A DNA stretch of 64,000 bases from Sphingobacterium hotanense (GCF_008274825.1 NZ_CP030848.1:930001-994000); one strand, 5' to 3'. Shown: positions 37,901-47,776, counted from the first letter of the stretch. Notes: generated by a model from the letters alone, not told the origin. A program made the numbers and translations.

Positions 37901-38180
37901 GTATCGTGATACGCACTCCTTGTTTATCGAAAAGACCGACTATTTATGGGTTAGAAATATTACGTTCGGCTATACCTTGCCCAAGCCAATTGGCGGCGTA
38001 ATCAATAATGTTCGTATTTACGGCAATCTTCAAAACCCATTTATGTTTTCCGGGTATGATGGAAATCCCGAAGGTACTAATATGAATCGTGGAGATACAA
38101 GTCCATTAGTGCCGGGTATTGATTACGGCGCGTATCCAGTACCAAAGATTTATACACTAGGGTTGAATTTTAGTTTTTAA
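34911..38180 (+). CDS. SusC/RagA-family TonB-dependent transporter (PUL2)
   Basis: The 1089-residue protein has a long N-terminal extension, then a signal-like segment TACLVAAVLMSQFSIA. An ATG at 35001 (MLAKGNFPKTACLVAAVLMS) is an alternative start that would give a normal signal peptide. CarboxypepD_reg-like domain: VTVRGLVTDPENSPMAGVSV. Plug: VVVIGYGSQQKRDVTGSIAT, then GSNGVVLINTKKGAVG. Barrel end: TLGLNFSF. No STN domain. It pairs with susD2 10 bp on. The substrate is unknown; downstream genes suggest an unusual glycoside. Confidence 0.94.
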   Translation: MQTDQLNKPKILRNNRNRFSCNRIVDYTKCMLAKGNFPKTACLVAAVLMSQFSIARSSNKDVTIEKKKIVVKKIDGKYKKDMIQQVVTVRGLVTDPENSPMAGVSVLVKGSSVATATNQDGRYEIELNKGQTLLFRMIGYADVEFVIQESSVRNVTMESSQQDIGEVVVIGYGSQQKRDVTGSIATVSMKNVRGQAIISPDQALTGQIAGVQVSTSNGTPGGGPKIQVRGIGAIGAGSQPLYVIDGFPVPASSSERSNPLATINPNDIESMTILKDASATAIYGSRGSNGVVLINTKKGAVGKMKIDVAASSGLQSVPQKGRPNLMNAQEFAQFRKEAIEDKIRFEENREPTINDIPEEYRDPAALGAGVDWYDAVLRVAPMSDINVSLSGGSENMRSFISAGYLNQTGTMLNTGFDRFSVRANIDGTIFNKLKLGINLSPTLSYLKGGVNGQGRDEFFEITTPVAKIYNDDGSYVPYIQSAGSFGNPNPVMYLNQRVNKSSELKLLMSTYAEYSFLPNLKFKTTFNVDYLDESRETFRPSTLANQNAPGLSIPSGGYYRDSYINWANENTLTYDWSSENGHSINSLAGYSVQVQKNKGASFNGTQFPDDDIQTLNGAARITGGTAIEDWALLSYLARVNYSYLNKYVLTASFRADGSSRFGKDNRWGSFPSVAVGWRLSEEAFLKGKEWLDELRLRASYGRSGNFNIANYASLSSIGTGNYVLGGALAPGRVMNSLANSLLGWERMKELNIGVDFSTWNNRLTFTANFYRRNTLDLLLNTPVPQSSGFTSVTENRGDVENKGYEFSVSSANIQKDKFTWTTDFNISFNRNKVIALGRSTDPIYSGQSSEGNFTNITRIGEPVGMIIGYVVDGIYQNQADLDKYPSFPGAIPGNLRMRDVNGDGQITPNDDFDVIGNPYPDFTWGMTNSFTYKNFDLRVMMVGAMGQEMLHATRFYTDNIDGVFNVRKEVADRWRSEDNPGSGLVPTTNGTGRGRVMYRDTHSLFIEKTDYLWVRNITFGYTLPKPIGGVINNVRIYGNLQNPFMFSGYDGNPEGTNMNRGDTSPLVPGIDYGAYPVPKIYTLGLNFSF

Positions 38181-38189
38181 GCGAACGTC

Positions 38190-39674
38190 ATGAAAATAAA
38201 ATATATCATATTAAGTCTCGGGATTTGGAGCCTAACGTCTTGTAACCATTTACTAGAGGTTGATCCCTATACGTTTTCCAGTGGTAATACATACTATGAA
38301 AATGAGGCTCAGGTTCTCCGTGCTGTAAACGGCGTTTATGGACGTCTTCAGGGGCTTCATACTTCCGATTTTTATGCATTAACTGAAATGCGTGCGGATA
38401 ATACCAATTACCAATATTCTGAATCCGACCGTGGCGCTCAACAAAGAGAAGAAATAGATGAGTTTTTGATCACCTCGTCGAACAACTTTGTGAATACTGC
38501 TTGGGCGAATCTCTATGGGATTGTCGCTCAGGCCAATGTAATTTTAACACGTATCGATAATGTTACTTTTTCAGATGATAAATTGAAGGATAGGTACGTT
38601 GCGGAAGTGAAATTTCTTCGATCTTTTGCGTATTTTCATCTAGTTCGTTTGTTTGGAGAAATACCACTACATACTGTGGAGGTAACGAGTCCTCAAGGAG
38701 CTTTTACCGATGGAAAAAAATCATCTGTGGATGAAGTCTACAATGTTATTATTGAAGATTTAAAGCGTGCAGCCGATGTCTTACCTAAAGAATACCCTAC
38801 TGCAGAAGTAGGTCGTGCTACGCGAGGAGCAGCATTGACAATGTTAGGCGATGTTTACCTAACGCGCAAACAATTTCCTGATGCTGTTACCGTGCTAAAG
38901 GAAGTTCCTCTGCTAGGATATTCATTAATGAGCAATTATGGTGACTGTTTTGATCCTTCGACAAAGAATAATGCGGAGTCAATATTTGAAGTACAATATG
39001 ATCACTCGATTGAAGGAGAGAACAGTAATTTCATTTACATGTTCGGTCCGCGTGACGCAAGAGTAAAATTAGTCGGATTTACAGGAACGCTTGGTGCAAG
39101 TAATATTCCGACGCCGAGTATCTATAATGCTTATGAGCCCGGAGATAAACGGAAAGATCACTCAATCGCTTTATTCGATGATGCGACGAATTCAAAATAT
39201 CCAGAGGCAATAGCATTCGGTGGGAAAATGCCTTATATCAAAAAGTTCTACCATCCGCCTTATCCTGAAAATGGACGTTCGAATGAAAATTGGCCTGTCT
39301 ATCGATATGGTCATGTGTTGCTGATGTTGGCTGAAGCCTACAATGAGACCGGGTCGGGTGACCCTTATATCCATCTAAATGCTGTCCGTGCGCGTGCAGG
39401 CTTGACTGCATTAAGTGGGCTGTCGCAAGCGACACTTCGAGAAGCTATAGCAAATGAGCAAAGAGTGGAAGTTGCATTCGAAAATCAGCGCTGGTATCAA
39501 TTACTCAGAACAGGGAAAGCAATAGAAGTGATGAAGGCGCATGGTGAAGCGGAAAAAAATAGATTAACGAGACTGAGTAGCGCTTCATATAATGTTCAAG
39601 AATACATGCTACTTTATCCAATTCCAAATCGTGAGATCCAGTTGAATGGCATCAGCCAAAATCCTGGGTACTAA
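38190..39674 (+). CDS. SusD/RagB-family binding lipoprotein (PUL2)
   Basis: This 494-residue lipoprotein has a signal ending LTSC. SusD segments include YVAEVKFLRSFAYFHLVRLFGE, GRATRGAALTMLGDVYLTRKQF and the C-terminal RVEVAFENQRWYQLLRTGKA, LLYPIPNREIQLN. It forms the surface lid of SusC2. Next comes a 43-bp gap to the cytochrome lipoprotein on the same strand. Confidence 0.94.
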   Translation: MKIKYIILSLGIWSLTSCNHLLEVDPYTFSSGNTYYENEAQVLRAVNGVYGRLQGLHTSDFYALTEMRADNTNYQYSESDRGAQQREEIDEFLITSSNNFVNTAWANLYGIVAQANVILTRIDNVTFSDDKLKDRYVAEVKFLRSFAYFHLVRLFGEIPLHTVEVTSPQGAFTDGKKSSVDEVYNVIIEDLKRAADVLPKEYPTAEVGRATRGAALTMLGDVYLTRKQFPDAVTVLKEVPLLGYSLMSNYGDCFDPSTKNNAESIFEVQYDHSIEGENSNFIYMFGPRDARVKLVGFTGTLGASNIPTPSIYNAYEPGDKRKDHSIALFDDATNSKYPEAIAFGGKMPYIKKFYHPPYPENGRSNENWPVYRYGHVLLMLAEAYNETGSGDPYIHLNAVRARAGLTALSGLSQATLREAIANEQRVEVAFENQRWYQLLRTGKAIEVMKAHGEAEKNRLTRLSSASYNVQEYMLLYPIPNREIQLNGISQNPGY

Positions 39675-39717
39675 ACGATATAAGCTGTTATAAACTTAAT
39701 CAACATATTAAACCACA

Positions 39718-42396
39718 ATGATAAGAACTAATAGAGCACAATTGTATTTGTTTTCCATGTTTTTGCTTTTCGCAGCGGGGGCTTGTAAGGGGAAAGAGGA
39801 GCCAAAGGTAGTGGATACTAACCCGAAAACAGAGAAAATAACCTTGCCTGAAGGATTTGCCATCGAGCATATTTACAGCCCTTCGGACAATGAAAACGGG
39901 TCATGGGTGTCGATGACATTCGATGATAAAGGTAGAATGATCACTTCCGATCAGTTTGGAGGGTTATTCCGAGTAGAGCTGCCACCATTAGGATCAGACT
40001 CGACGGTCAAGCCTAAGATTGAGCCTATTGAGTTTCCTGTCGAAGGACCTCCCTTAGCAGATACCACCAAGAAAAAAGTAGGGATGGGCTTTGCTCAGGG
40101 TTTATTGTGGGCATATAACAGTCTTTATGTGATGGTCAATCATAAGCCGAACGATGAGTTAAAGAAAGGTTCTGGTTTATACCGACTACAGGATACAGAC
40201 AACGATGATAAATTAGATAAAATTACCGAAATCTTGTCGCTTGATGGATCTGGCGAGCATGGCCCGCACAGCATTGTATTGGGACCAGACTCAGCAATCT
40301 ACATTGTCGCTGGCAACTTCACGAAGGTTCCGGAAATGGATGCCTATCGTATAAAACCAAATGATAGTGTCGATAACCTTATTCCATTAATTCTCGATAC
40401 GCATGGTCATGATTCGGATTCTCATAACTCCGGTGGCTGGATTGCGAAGACCGATCCGGAAGGAAAGCACTGGGAGTTGATTTCCGCGGGATTCCGTAAT
40501 CCGTTCGATATCGCATTCAACAATGAAGGCGAATTATTTACCTACGACTCAGATATGGAGTGGGATTTCGGGATGCCTTGGTATCGCCCGACGCGTATCT
40601 TACACGTAACGAGCGGCTCGGAATTCGGTTGGAGAAAAGGGGATGCTAAATGGGACTCACGATTCTTAGATAACCTTCCAGCCGTATTAAATATTGGTCA
40701 GGGTTCTCCGACCAACTTTATTAACCCAAGCCAAGCGAAATTCCCGGAAAAATATAGAAATAGCTTGTTAGCCTTCGACTGGAGTTTTGGTATTATCTAC
40801 GCCTTAGAACTGAAATCCGAGGGTGCCACCTATACGGCGAAGGCCGAAGAGTTTATCTCCGGTTCGCCGCTTCCATTAACCGACGGGGTAGTGGGGCCAG
40901 ACGGCGCTTTATACTTCCTAACTGGCGGGCGCAAGCTTGATTCGGATTTATACCGTGTTTATTACAAAGATCAGGATAAGGTAAAAGCCGAACTGAAGAA
41001 AAAAGATCTTCCGGAATTGGTGAAGTTACGTCGTGAAATTGAACAATATCATCAAGCTTCAGCGCCAGGGACGGCCGAAGAGATTTGGGAATACTTGGGT
41101 CATGAAGATCGCCATATCCGTTATGCGGCACGCGTAGCGTTGGAACACCAACCGCTCGCTTCTTGGCAAAATCTATTGTTTCAGGAACGTAACGTCGTTC
41201 GTTTAACGGAGGCTATGGTTGCTGCTGCGCGCGTAGGGGATGCTTCCTTGCAACCACGAATTATGGCTAAGTTAGCGACGATTCCCGTGGATAAGCTTAC
41301 TCCACGCATGTTGGAGAATTTGACCCGCGTGTATGAGATTGTTATTGCGCGTATGGGCAAACCTACAGAAGAGGCGAGTCGGGCGCTAGCAGCGAGTTTA
41401 GAGCCGCTCTATCCTGCAAAAAGCAATAGCCTGAACAGACAATTGTCGAAATTGTTATTGGCCTTGAATTCTGAATCAGCCGTGAAAAAGTCTTTAGATT
41501 TATTAGCGAATGCAAAGGATGATACGACGGAGACCAACTTCATGAGTTCTTCGGACTTGATCTTGCGCAACCCTCAATATGGATTAGATATCGCCAATAT
41601 GTTGGCAAATATTCCGCCTGCACAACAAATTTTCTTAGCGACCGCTTTAAGCGATTCCAAAGCCGGCTGGACGCCGGAACTGCGCGAGCAATACTTTAGC
41701 TGGTTCTACAAAGCGTTTGGATTCAAAGGTGGAAATTCTTACATCGGTTTTATCGATAATGCTAGAAAGAAAGCTTTATCTCATGTGCCGAAGGATCAAT
41801 TGGCCATGTACGGTAAGATGTCGGGAGACTCTTTGTTGAATCAGAAGGGGACACGCCTAGCTGAGAATGTGGTTCCACCAAAAGGACCCGGCAGACAATG
41901 GGAAATAGATTCGGCCTTAAAAGTGGTAGAAGAAAATACGGGCGTTCGCGATTTCAAACGCGGTCAGGAATTATATATCGCTGTGAAATGTGGCTCCTGC
42001 CATACGATGAAGGGCGAAGGCGGTTCGGTTGGTCCAGACTTGACGCAATTGGGTACCCGTTTCTCGAAGCGCGATATGTTGGAAGCGATTATAGAGCCTA
42101 GCGAAGTCATCTCCGATCAGTATGAATCGAAAGTATTCAATATGAAAGACGGTACTTCCGTGTTGGGACGATTGATGAGCGAAAATGAGAAAGCTTATGT
42201 CATTTCTCAAAACCCATATGCTCCGCATGTAACGAAAGAGCTGGCGAAGAAAGATGTTCAGGATATCAAACGTTCGGAAGTATCGATTATGCCTCCTGGA
42301 ACTTTGAATACGATGAGTCCGGACGAAGTGAAGGATATCATGGCGTATCTGATGTCGGGGGGAAATGAGAATGCAGAAATATACAAGAAGAAATAA
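39718..42396 (+). CDS. Beta-propeller / HEAT / cytochrome c lipoprotein
   Basis: This 892-residue lipoprotein (FAAGAC lipobox) resembles the membrane-bound-dehydrogenase/PVC-type heme proteins. Residues about 40-430 form a sugar-dehydrogenase-like propeller (FGWRKGDAKWD, LTDGVVGPDGALYFLTGG). A HEAT-like helical stretch follows (HEDRHIRYAARVALEH). The C-terminus is a cytochrome c with heme motif CGSCH at 758-762 and a likely Met ligand in SIMPPG. It is periplasmic or on the outer membrane and probably transfers electrons from sugar oxidation. The substrate is unknown. Confidence 0.83.
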   Translation: MIRTNRAQLYLFSMFLLFAAGACKGKEEPKVVDTNPKTEKITLPEGFAIEHIYSPSDNENGSWVSMTFDDKGRMITSDQFGGLFRVELPPLGSDSTVKPKIEPIEFPVEGPPLADTTKKKVGMGFAQGLLWAYNSLYVMVNHKPNDELKKGSGLYRLQDTDNDDKLDKITEILSLDGSGEHGPHSIVLGPDSAIYIVAGNFTKVPEMDAYRIKPNDSVDNLIPLILDTHGHDSDSHNSGGWIAKTDPEGKHWELISAGFRNPFDIAFNNEGELFTYDSDMEWDFGMPWYRPTRILHVTSGSEFGWRKGDAKWDSRFLDNLPAVLNIGQGSPTNFINPSQAKFPEKYRNSLLAFDWSFGIIYALELKSEGATYTAKAEEFISGSPLPLTDGVVGPDGALYFLTGGRKLDSDLYRVYYKDQDKVKAELKKKDLPELVKLRREIEQYHQASAPGTAEEIWEYLGHEDRHIRYAARVALEHQPLASWQNLLFQERNVVRLTEAMVAAARVGDASLQPRIMAKLATIPVDKLTPRMLENLTRVYEIVIARMGKPTEEASRALAASLEPLYPAKSNSLNRQLSKLLLALNSESAVKKSLDLLANAKDDTTETNFMSSSDLILRNPQYGLDIANMLANIPPAQQIFLATALSDSKAGWTPELREQYFSWFYKAFGFKGGNSYIGFIDNARKKALSHVPKDQLAMYGKMSGDSLLNQKGTRLAENVVPPKGPGRQWEIDSALKVVEENTGVRDFKRGQELYIAVKCGSCHTMKGEGGSVGPDLTQLGTRFSKRDMLEAIIEPSEVISDQYESKVFNMKDGTSVLGRLMSENEKAYVISQNPYAPHVTKELAKKDVQDIKRSEVSIMPPGTLNTMSPDEVKDIMAYLMSGGNENAEIYKKK

Positions 42397-42407
42397 AAGA
42401 TAAGATC

Positions 42408-43472
42408 GTGGATTACTCGAATAAGGATTGGTTAGACAAAGTATCGCATACGTCACAGGTAGGCGGGATTGAAACCTCTGTTTTAGACAATGGATTGGGT
42501 CGCGGTTCTCGTATTGCCTGGATCAACACGGGCGCCGGATTACGGTTCAAAGTGCTTTTAGATCGCGCTATGGACATTGCTGATGCGGCATATAACCAAT
42601 ATAATTTAAGTTGGATCAGCCGATTGGGCGTCACACCGCCACAGCCACTTTCCGATCGTGGAGTCGATTGGTTGCGGACCTTCGGCGGTGGCTTACTAGT
42701 TACCTGCGGTTTGACCCATGTGGGCGGTCCGGAAGAAGATGAATTCGGTCGTCGTGGTCTGCACGATCAAATCAGTAATACCCCGGCAGAAATTATACAG
42801 GTAAAACAACCTGACGTGATCAGTGGCGATCGAGAAATGTTTATTACAGGCATTATTAAACAAGGCCACCCCCTAGGTACCAACATCGAAATGAAACGCA
42901 CCATCCGTTGTACGCTAGGCGAGCCTACATTACACATCGTTGATGAGATCATTAATGTCGGCAATATTGATACTCCTCATATGATTTTATATCATTTCAA
43001 TTTTGGGTGGCCTTTAATTGATGAAGCTACAGCGTTGCTGTGGGAAGGTGCTTGGACAGCTCGTGAGCAAGGCGAAGCCAACAAGATATTTAAGGTAGGA
43101 GAGTCGTTTAAACGCTGTCAGGCTCCTCGCAACGACCATAAAGGCAGCGGTGAAGAGGCTGCTTTTATCGATATCGCTGCTGATGCGCAGCATATGAGCC
43201 ATTGCGCGATCTATAATGAAAAATTGGGTTTAGCGCTGCGCTTATCGTTCGATAAGCGTCAATTGCCCTGGCTTACGAATTGGCAGCACTGGGGCAAGGG
43301 GGAATATGTGACGGGCCTAGAACCTGGAACCAATCCTCCGGTGGGCCAGCAGAAACTGCGCGAGCGCAAGGAACTTATCATGCTGAAGCCCCACGAAAAA
43401 AGAACCTACGAGCTAACCATACATTTATCGGATACCGCCGCAGGTATCGAAGAAATTATAAACAAGAATTAA
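42408..43472 (+). CDS. DUF4432 aldose-epimerase-like protein
   Basis: This 354-residue protein begins at a GTG (MDYSNKDWLDKVSHTSQVGG). It has the DUF4432 pattern: VLLDRAMDIADAAYNQYNLSWIS, GLTHVGGPEEDEFGRRGLHDQISNTPA, and MILYHFNFGWPLIDEAT. The fold relates to aldose 1-epimerases. No signal peptide is seen, so it is cytoplasmic. It sits 11 bp after the cytochrome gene. A role in epimerising or isomerising an oxidised sugar is inferred. Confidence 0.82.
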   Translation: MDYSNKDWLDKVSHTSQVGGIETSVLDNGLGRGSRIAWINTGAGLRFKVLLDRAMDIADAAYNQYNLSWISRLGVTPPQPLSDRGVDWLRTFGGGLLVTCGLTHVGGPEEDEFGRRGLHDQISNTPAEIIQVKQPDVISGDREMFITGIIKQGHPLGTNIEMKRTIRCTLGEPTLHIVDEIINVGNIDTPHMILYHFNFGWPLIDEATALLWEGAWTAREQGEANKIFKVGESFKRCQAPRNDHKGSGEEAAFIDIAADAQHMSHCAIYNEKLGLALRLSFDKRQLPWLTNWQHWGKGEYVTGLEPGTNPPVGQQKLRERKELIMLKPHEKRTYELTIHLSDTAAGIEEIINKN

Positions 43473-43492
43473 TCAACATAAACATAAATCCA

Positions 43493-44704
43493 ATGGCAAA
43501 TATTGAAAAGGCTTTTGAGCAAGGAAAAGGAGTATTAAGGTTAGCACCGAATTGGGTGCCGAGATCATTTTGTGTACCTGGTCGTCGCATTAAACTTCAT
43601 CCTGATGATTATTATGTGCTAGGGGGCGAACGTGGAGGGATCGATGAGCGTTGGTTTTCATCTACAACGCCAGCAAAGAACGGCCCTTTGACCGGGGAGT
43701 TCGAAGGCTTAAGTTTTGTAGTATATGAGGAAGATGGCAAGACGGAGCAAATCTTGTTGTCGGATTTTGTAAACGAATTGAAAGGCCGCCTTATTGGTGA
43801 CCGCTTATGGGATGAGTATCAAAGCTGGCCGATGTATTCGAAGTTTTTTGATAACATGGGTCCACTGCCTCATCACATTCACCATAACGATGAGAAAGCA
43901 GCGTTAATCGGTCAGGCAGGTAAGCCCGAGGCATACTACTTCCCTCCGCAGCTGAACAATCATGGCGGTGATTTTCCATATACCTTTATGGGGATTGCGC
44001 CAGGCACGTCAAAGGAAACGATCAAGGAATGTTTAGAGAATTTCTCTAAAGGAGATAATAAAATCACCAATTATTCTCAGGCATACCGCTTGGAGCCGGG
44101 TACCGGTTGGGATGTTCCTCCGGGACTATTGCACGCGCCGGGCAGTATGTGTACCTACGAGCCACAAAAAGCATCCGATGTGTTCGCGATGTATCAATCA
44201 TTGGTCAATGAGGCGATTATTGACGAGGAGTTGTTATGGAAAGGACTTCCGGAAGATCAACGCGGGAATTACGATGGTTTGATGGATATTATTGATTGGG
44301 ATTTGAACGTTGATCCGAATATGATGCAGAACCGCTTCATGGCGCCGATTCCGGTAAAGGATGAAGGAGAAATGGAAGCAGCAGGCTATAGTGAGAAATG
44401 GATTTGCTATAAGTCTGAGGCATTTTCAGCGAAGGAATTGACGGTTTTTCCGGGGCAGAAAGTATTGATCCAAGATGCTGCCGCTTATGGTCTAATTATG
44501 ATGCAGGGTTATGGTAAGTTGAACGATTGGACGATTGAAACGCCATCGTTGATCCGTTATGGGCAGCTAACGTATGATGAGTATTTCGTGTCTGAGGAAG
44601 CCGCAGTAAAGGGAGTTTGGATTGAGAACCATTCGCAGGTAGATCCGATCGTGATGCTGAAGCACTTTGGCCCGAACAATCCGGACTTAGTCATCAAGAA
44701 ATAA
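43493..44704 (+). CDS. Cupin-fold sugar-isomerase-like protein
   Basis: I start at MANIEKAFEQGKGV (43493), 20 bp after the DUF4432 stop. The longer frame reaching back to 43280 lies inside DUF4432 and is spurious. The protein has 403 residues. The His cluster PLPHHIHHNDEKA and later WDVPPGLLHAPGSMCTYEPQ look like cupin metal sites, as in type I mannose-6-phosphate isomerases. The precise reaction is unknown. Its location between DUF4432 and a TIM barrel suggests a shared sugar pathway. Confidence 0.72.
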   Translation: MANIEKAFEQGKGVLRLAPNWVPRSFCVPGRRIKLHPDDYYVLGGERGGIDERWFSSTTPAKNGPLTGEFEGLSFVVYEEDGKTEQILLSDFVNELKGRLIGDRLWDEYQSWPMYSKFFDNMGPLPHHIHHNDEKAALIGQAGKPEAYYFPPQLNNHGGDFPYTFMGIAPGTSKETIKECLENFSKGDNKITNYSQAYRLEPGTGWDVPPGLLHAPGSMCTYEPQKASDVFAMYQSLVNEAIIDEELLWKGLPEDQRGNYDGLMDIIDWDLNVDPNMMQNRFMAPIPVKDEGEMEAAGYSEKWICYKSEAFSAKELTVFPGQKVLIQDAAAYGLIMMQGYGKLNDWTIETPSLIRYGQLTYDEYFVSEEAAVKGVWIENHSQVDPIVMLKHFGPNNPDLVIKK

Positions 44705-44729
44705 GTAAAAGACCTTAAAAACATATGTT

Positions 44730-45767
44730 ATGAGCAAGAACAATTTTCCAAAATTACACAATGCGACATGGCCTGGAATCGTGGGTAAAGGCGATCATGA
44801 GCCAATTATTTCATTAGATGAATTACTTGAAAAGACCGCTGCTGCGAATGTAAATGGGGTTAAATTTGATGGGGTAGACTTAGGTCTGTTCGATCCGCAC
44901 GTAAAATTAGATACTTCAGATGATCATATTTCCTGGGTTGTCGACAAAATCGGCGGCTATGGACTAGATATTGGGACTTTAGTAGCGCCGATCTGGCCAC
45001 CGGATGGAGGTTCAGCTATGGGCTCGCAAGAAGACCGCGACCGTTTTGTCGATGTGGTAGAACGCGCTGCAGAATTCGGTTATAAATTGCGCAAACAAGG
45101 AATTCGTACCAACAATGTGATTCGTATAGACTCGGCTTCAGGTGTCGAGGATTGGGCAAAGAATCCTTTAGAGAATACGAAGCTTATTGCGGAGACTTTC
45201 CGTCGAGCATGCGACGCTGCTGCTGAATATGGGGAGCGCCTTGCTGCGGAGGGTGAGATCTGCTGGGGCGGGATGCAAAGCTGGAAAACCATGTTGGATA
45301 CATTAGAAATGGTGGATCGCGATAATATCGGCTTCCAGGCAGATATGTCGCATACATTTTTGTATCTATTGGGCTACAATGCGCCGGAAGACAGAATACT
45401 GAAAGCCGATTTTGAATGGAGCGATCGGGCGGAATTAGAGCGCGGCTTACAATTCCTGACATCGAAGTTGCGTCCTTGGACCATTGATTTCCATGTTGCT
45501 CAGAACGACGGCACGGTGTTCGGTTCAGGCTCCCATGATAAGACGGGGCGCCACTGTTTGCCTACGGATCCGAACGGAAGATTAGATATCGTGAAAGATG
45601 CAGGTTACTGGTTGCGCGATGAGCAAGGTAATTTGACGAAAGCGTTCAATCATATCTGTTGGGACGGCTGTATGTTCCCGAATGAGGTGATGCATAAGCA
45701 AGAAACCTGGAACTCTATTTTAGAGACGCTAATCAAAGTGCGTGATCAACATGGTTGGTCTGAATAA
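44730..45767 (+). CDS. Sugar phosphate isomerase/epimerase (TIM barrel)
   Basis: This 345-residue AP_endonuc_2-type protein starts [19 protein letters not shown]. Metal-ligand candidates are the Glu of [10 protein letters not shown], the Asp/His of [13 protein letters not shown] and the Asp/His of [12 protein letters not shown]. Related proteins next to Gfo/Idh/MocA genes act on 3-keto sugars or deglycosylate C-glycosides. No signal peptide. It is flanked by 25-bp and 23-bp gaps, so it is part of the same operon. Confidence 0.82.
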   Translation: MSKNNFPKLHNATWPGIVGKGDHEPIISLDELLEKTAAANVNGVKFDGVDLGLFDPHVKLDTSDDHISWVVDKIGGYGLDIGTLVAPIWPPDGGSAMGSQEDRDRFVDVVERAAEFGYKLRKQGIRTNNVIRIDSASGVEDWAKNPLENTKLIAETFRRACDAAAEYGERLAAEGEICWGGMQSWKTMLDTLEMVDRDNIGFQADMSHTFLYLLGYNAPEDRILKADFEWSDRAELERGLQFLTSKLRPWTIDFHVAQNDGTVFGSGSHDKTGRHCLPTDPNGRLDIVKDAGYWLRDEQGNLTKAFNHICWDGCMFPNEVMHKQETWNSILETLIKVRDQHGWSE

Positions 45768-45790
45768 TCAACAGTAAATCGACAAGTATT

Positions 45791-46951
45791 ATGAGTAAGA
45801 AAGAATTAAGAATTGGATTAATAGGTTGTGGTTTCATGGGAAGAACCCACTCCAACGGATATAGACGCTTACCTAATTTCTTTCCTGATTTAGGATATAC
45901 GCCGGTTTTAAAAGCGGTTTGTTCGCGCAGTGAAGATAAGGTAAAGGCTTTTGCGGAGCAGTGGGGTTATGAGTCGTACGAGACGGATTGGCGCAAGCTT
46001 ATCGAGCGTGACGATATTGATGCGGTTGACATCTGTACACCGAATAATATGCATTTCGAGATTGCTGTTGCTGCGGCAAAGGCGGGGAAGATGGTACTTT
46101 GTGAGAAGCCTTTGTCCAGAACGCTGGAAGAAGGAAAGCAAATGGTAGACGCGGTGGAATCGGCAGATGTAAAAAATACGGTATGGTATAATTATCGTCG
46201 ATTGCCTGCTGTGACCTTGGCAAAACAGATTGTTGACTCGGGCAAATTAGGAAAGATATTCCACTACCGGACCAACTTCCTACAAGATTGGACAATCAAC
46301 GAGAACCTACCGCAAGGCGGCCGTGCTTTTTGGCGTATGGACGCGGAGGCTGCAGGTTCTGGGGTTACAGGCGATTTATTAGCGCATTGTATCGACTTGG
46401 CGATGTGGCTGAATGGTGGAATCAAGGATGTATCGTCGGTAACGGAGATTTTCGTCAAGCAGCGTATGCATGAGGAAACAGGGAAGATGGAAGACGTGAA
46501 GATCGATGATGCCTGTATTTTCCATTGCCACTTCGATAATGGCTCCCTAGGACTCTTTGAGTCTACACGTTATGCTAGAGGGCATAAGGCTTTGTTCACT
46601 TTTGAAATCAACGGAGAAAAAGGATCCTTACGCTGGGATTTACATGATCTGAACCGATTGGAGTTCTTCGATAATGCAGATGACTCTACCGTTAGAGGCT
46701 GGCGTTCTATCCATGTGACGGATGGCGATCAACCTTATATGAACAAGTGGTGGGTACCGGGTTTATCGGTTGGCTATGAGCACTCGTTCATTCACCAAGT
46801 TGCAGACTTTTTAGAGAGCGTAGAAAAAGGCGAGGAGTGTCATCCTACGTTCCGTGATGCCTATGAAACACAGAAAGTCTGTGAAGCGGTTATCTCCTCG
46901 GCAAAAAACAGACGCTGGGAAGAAACGGACGTCGAGTGGAAAAATAAATAA
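45791..46951 (+). CDS. Gfo/Idh/MocA-family NAD(P)-dependent oxidoreductase
   Basis: This 386-residue protein has the Rossmann motif [17 protein letters not shown] at the start and the EKP motif [14 protein letters not shown]. Its C-terminal dimerisation/substrate domain includes [14 protein letters not shown]. No Tat or Sec signal, so it is cytoplasmic. Relatives in gut Bacteroidota oxidise the C3 hydroxyl of glycosides. With the DUF1080 protein next door this fits a 3-keto route, though the compartments differ. Confidence 0.88.
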   Translation: MSKKELRIGLIGCGFMGRTHSNGYRRLPNFFPDLGYTPVLKAVCSRSEDKVKAFAEQWGYESYETDWRKLIERDDIDAVDICTPNNMHFEIAVAAAKAGKMVLCEKPLSRTLEEGKQMVDAVESADVKNTVWYNYRRLPAVTLAKQIVDSGKLGKIFHYRTNFLQDWTINENLPQGGRAFWRMDAEAAGSGVTGDLLAHCIDLAMWLNGGIKDVSSVTEIFVKQRMHEETGKMEDVKIDDACIFHCHFDNGSLGLFESTRYARGHKALFTFEINGEKGSLRWDLHDLNRLEFFDNADDSTVRGWRSIHVTDGDQPYMNKWWVPGLSVGYEHSFIHQVADFLESVEKGEECHPTFRDAYETQKVCEAVISSAKNRRWEETDVEWKNK

Positions 46952-46975
46952 GTAATCGATCTATTAAGCTATACG

Positions 46976-47776
46976 ATGAAAAAACTAAAAAACCTAGCCT
47001 ATAGCAGCATGTGCCTGAGTGCCCTGCTGCTTGCTACAGCCTGCAATGGCAATACGAGCGAAAAGAAAGCAGAAGTAGGGCAGGATAGCACGATTCAAGA
47101 TTCTGAAGAGCAGGGTTTTGTTTCCATGCTTGATCAAAATAGCCTGAATGGCTGGGAGGGCGACTCGACGATCTGGTCTATGAAAGAGGGTGTGTTGTCG
47201 GGCGAAATAAAACCAGGAGCCGAGCTAAAGAACAATACTTTTCTTATCTGGAAGGGAGGTGAGCCGGGTGACTTTGTGCTGCGTGCGAAGTTTAAGATTT
47301 CGGATAAGGGAAATAGCGGGATAAATTACCGTAGCGAGCGCTTTACGGAACTACCCTATGCCTTGAAAGGTTATCAGGCGGATATCGACGGCAAGAAGAA
47401 CTACACCGGGCAGAACTACGAAGAGCGCAAGCGTACGACTTTAGCTTATCGCGGTGAGCGCACAGAGATTCGCGAGATCGAGGATGGACTTGTTGCCGAA
47501 GCAAAAGGTAATGCCTGGACAAACAGGAGGGTCTTGGATACGATCGATAATTTAGAAGCGCTGAAGAATGCGATTAAATCGGAAGATTGGAATGATATCG
47601 AAATTGTTGCAGAAGGGAACAAGCTTTCTCATTTTGTAAATGGTAAATTGATGAGTGAAGTCATTGACAATGACTCGAAAAATAAAAACGATAAAGGTTT
47701 GATTGGTGTCCAAGTTCACGTGGGTCCGCCAATGAAAATCGAGTACAAGGATATGCAGATCAAAATCCTGAAGTAG
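46976..47776 (+). CDS. DUF1080 (3-keto-disaccharide hydrolase) lipoprotein
   Basis: This 266-residue lipoprotein (LLLATAC lipobox) has the DUF1080 jelly-roll: FVSMLDQNSLNGWEGDSTIWSMKEG, FVLRAKFKISDKGNSGINYRSE, YQADID, and the C-terminal VQVHVGPPMKIEYKDMQIK. Family members cleave 3-keto-glycosides by elimination/hydration. It is probably periplasmic. Last gene of PUL2 before the ebo cluster, 47 bp upstream of eboA with no terminator between. Confidence 0.85.
   Translation: MKKLKNLAYSSMCLSALLLATACNGNTSEKKAEVGQDSTIQDSEEQGFVSMLDQNSLNGWEGDSTIWSMKEGVLSGEIKPGAELKNNTFLIWKGGEPGDFVLRAKFKISDKGNSGINYRSERFTELPYALKGYQADIDGKKNYTGQNYEERKRTTLAYRGERTEIREIEDGLVAEAKGNAWTNRRVLDTIDNLEALKNAIKSEDWNDIEIVAEGNKLSHFVNGKLMSEVIDNDSKNKNDKGLIGVQVHVGPPMKIEYKDMQIKILK

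Noticed and set aside
43280-43492. N-terminal extension of the cupin gene
   Set aside because: The extension overlaps the DUF4432 coding region in another frame and has basic, low-complexity composition; the ATG at 43493 gives the natural start after that stop.
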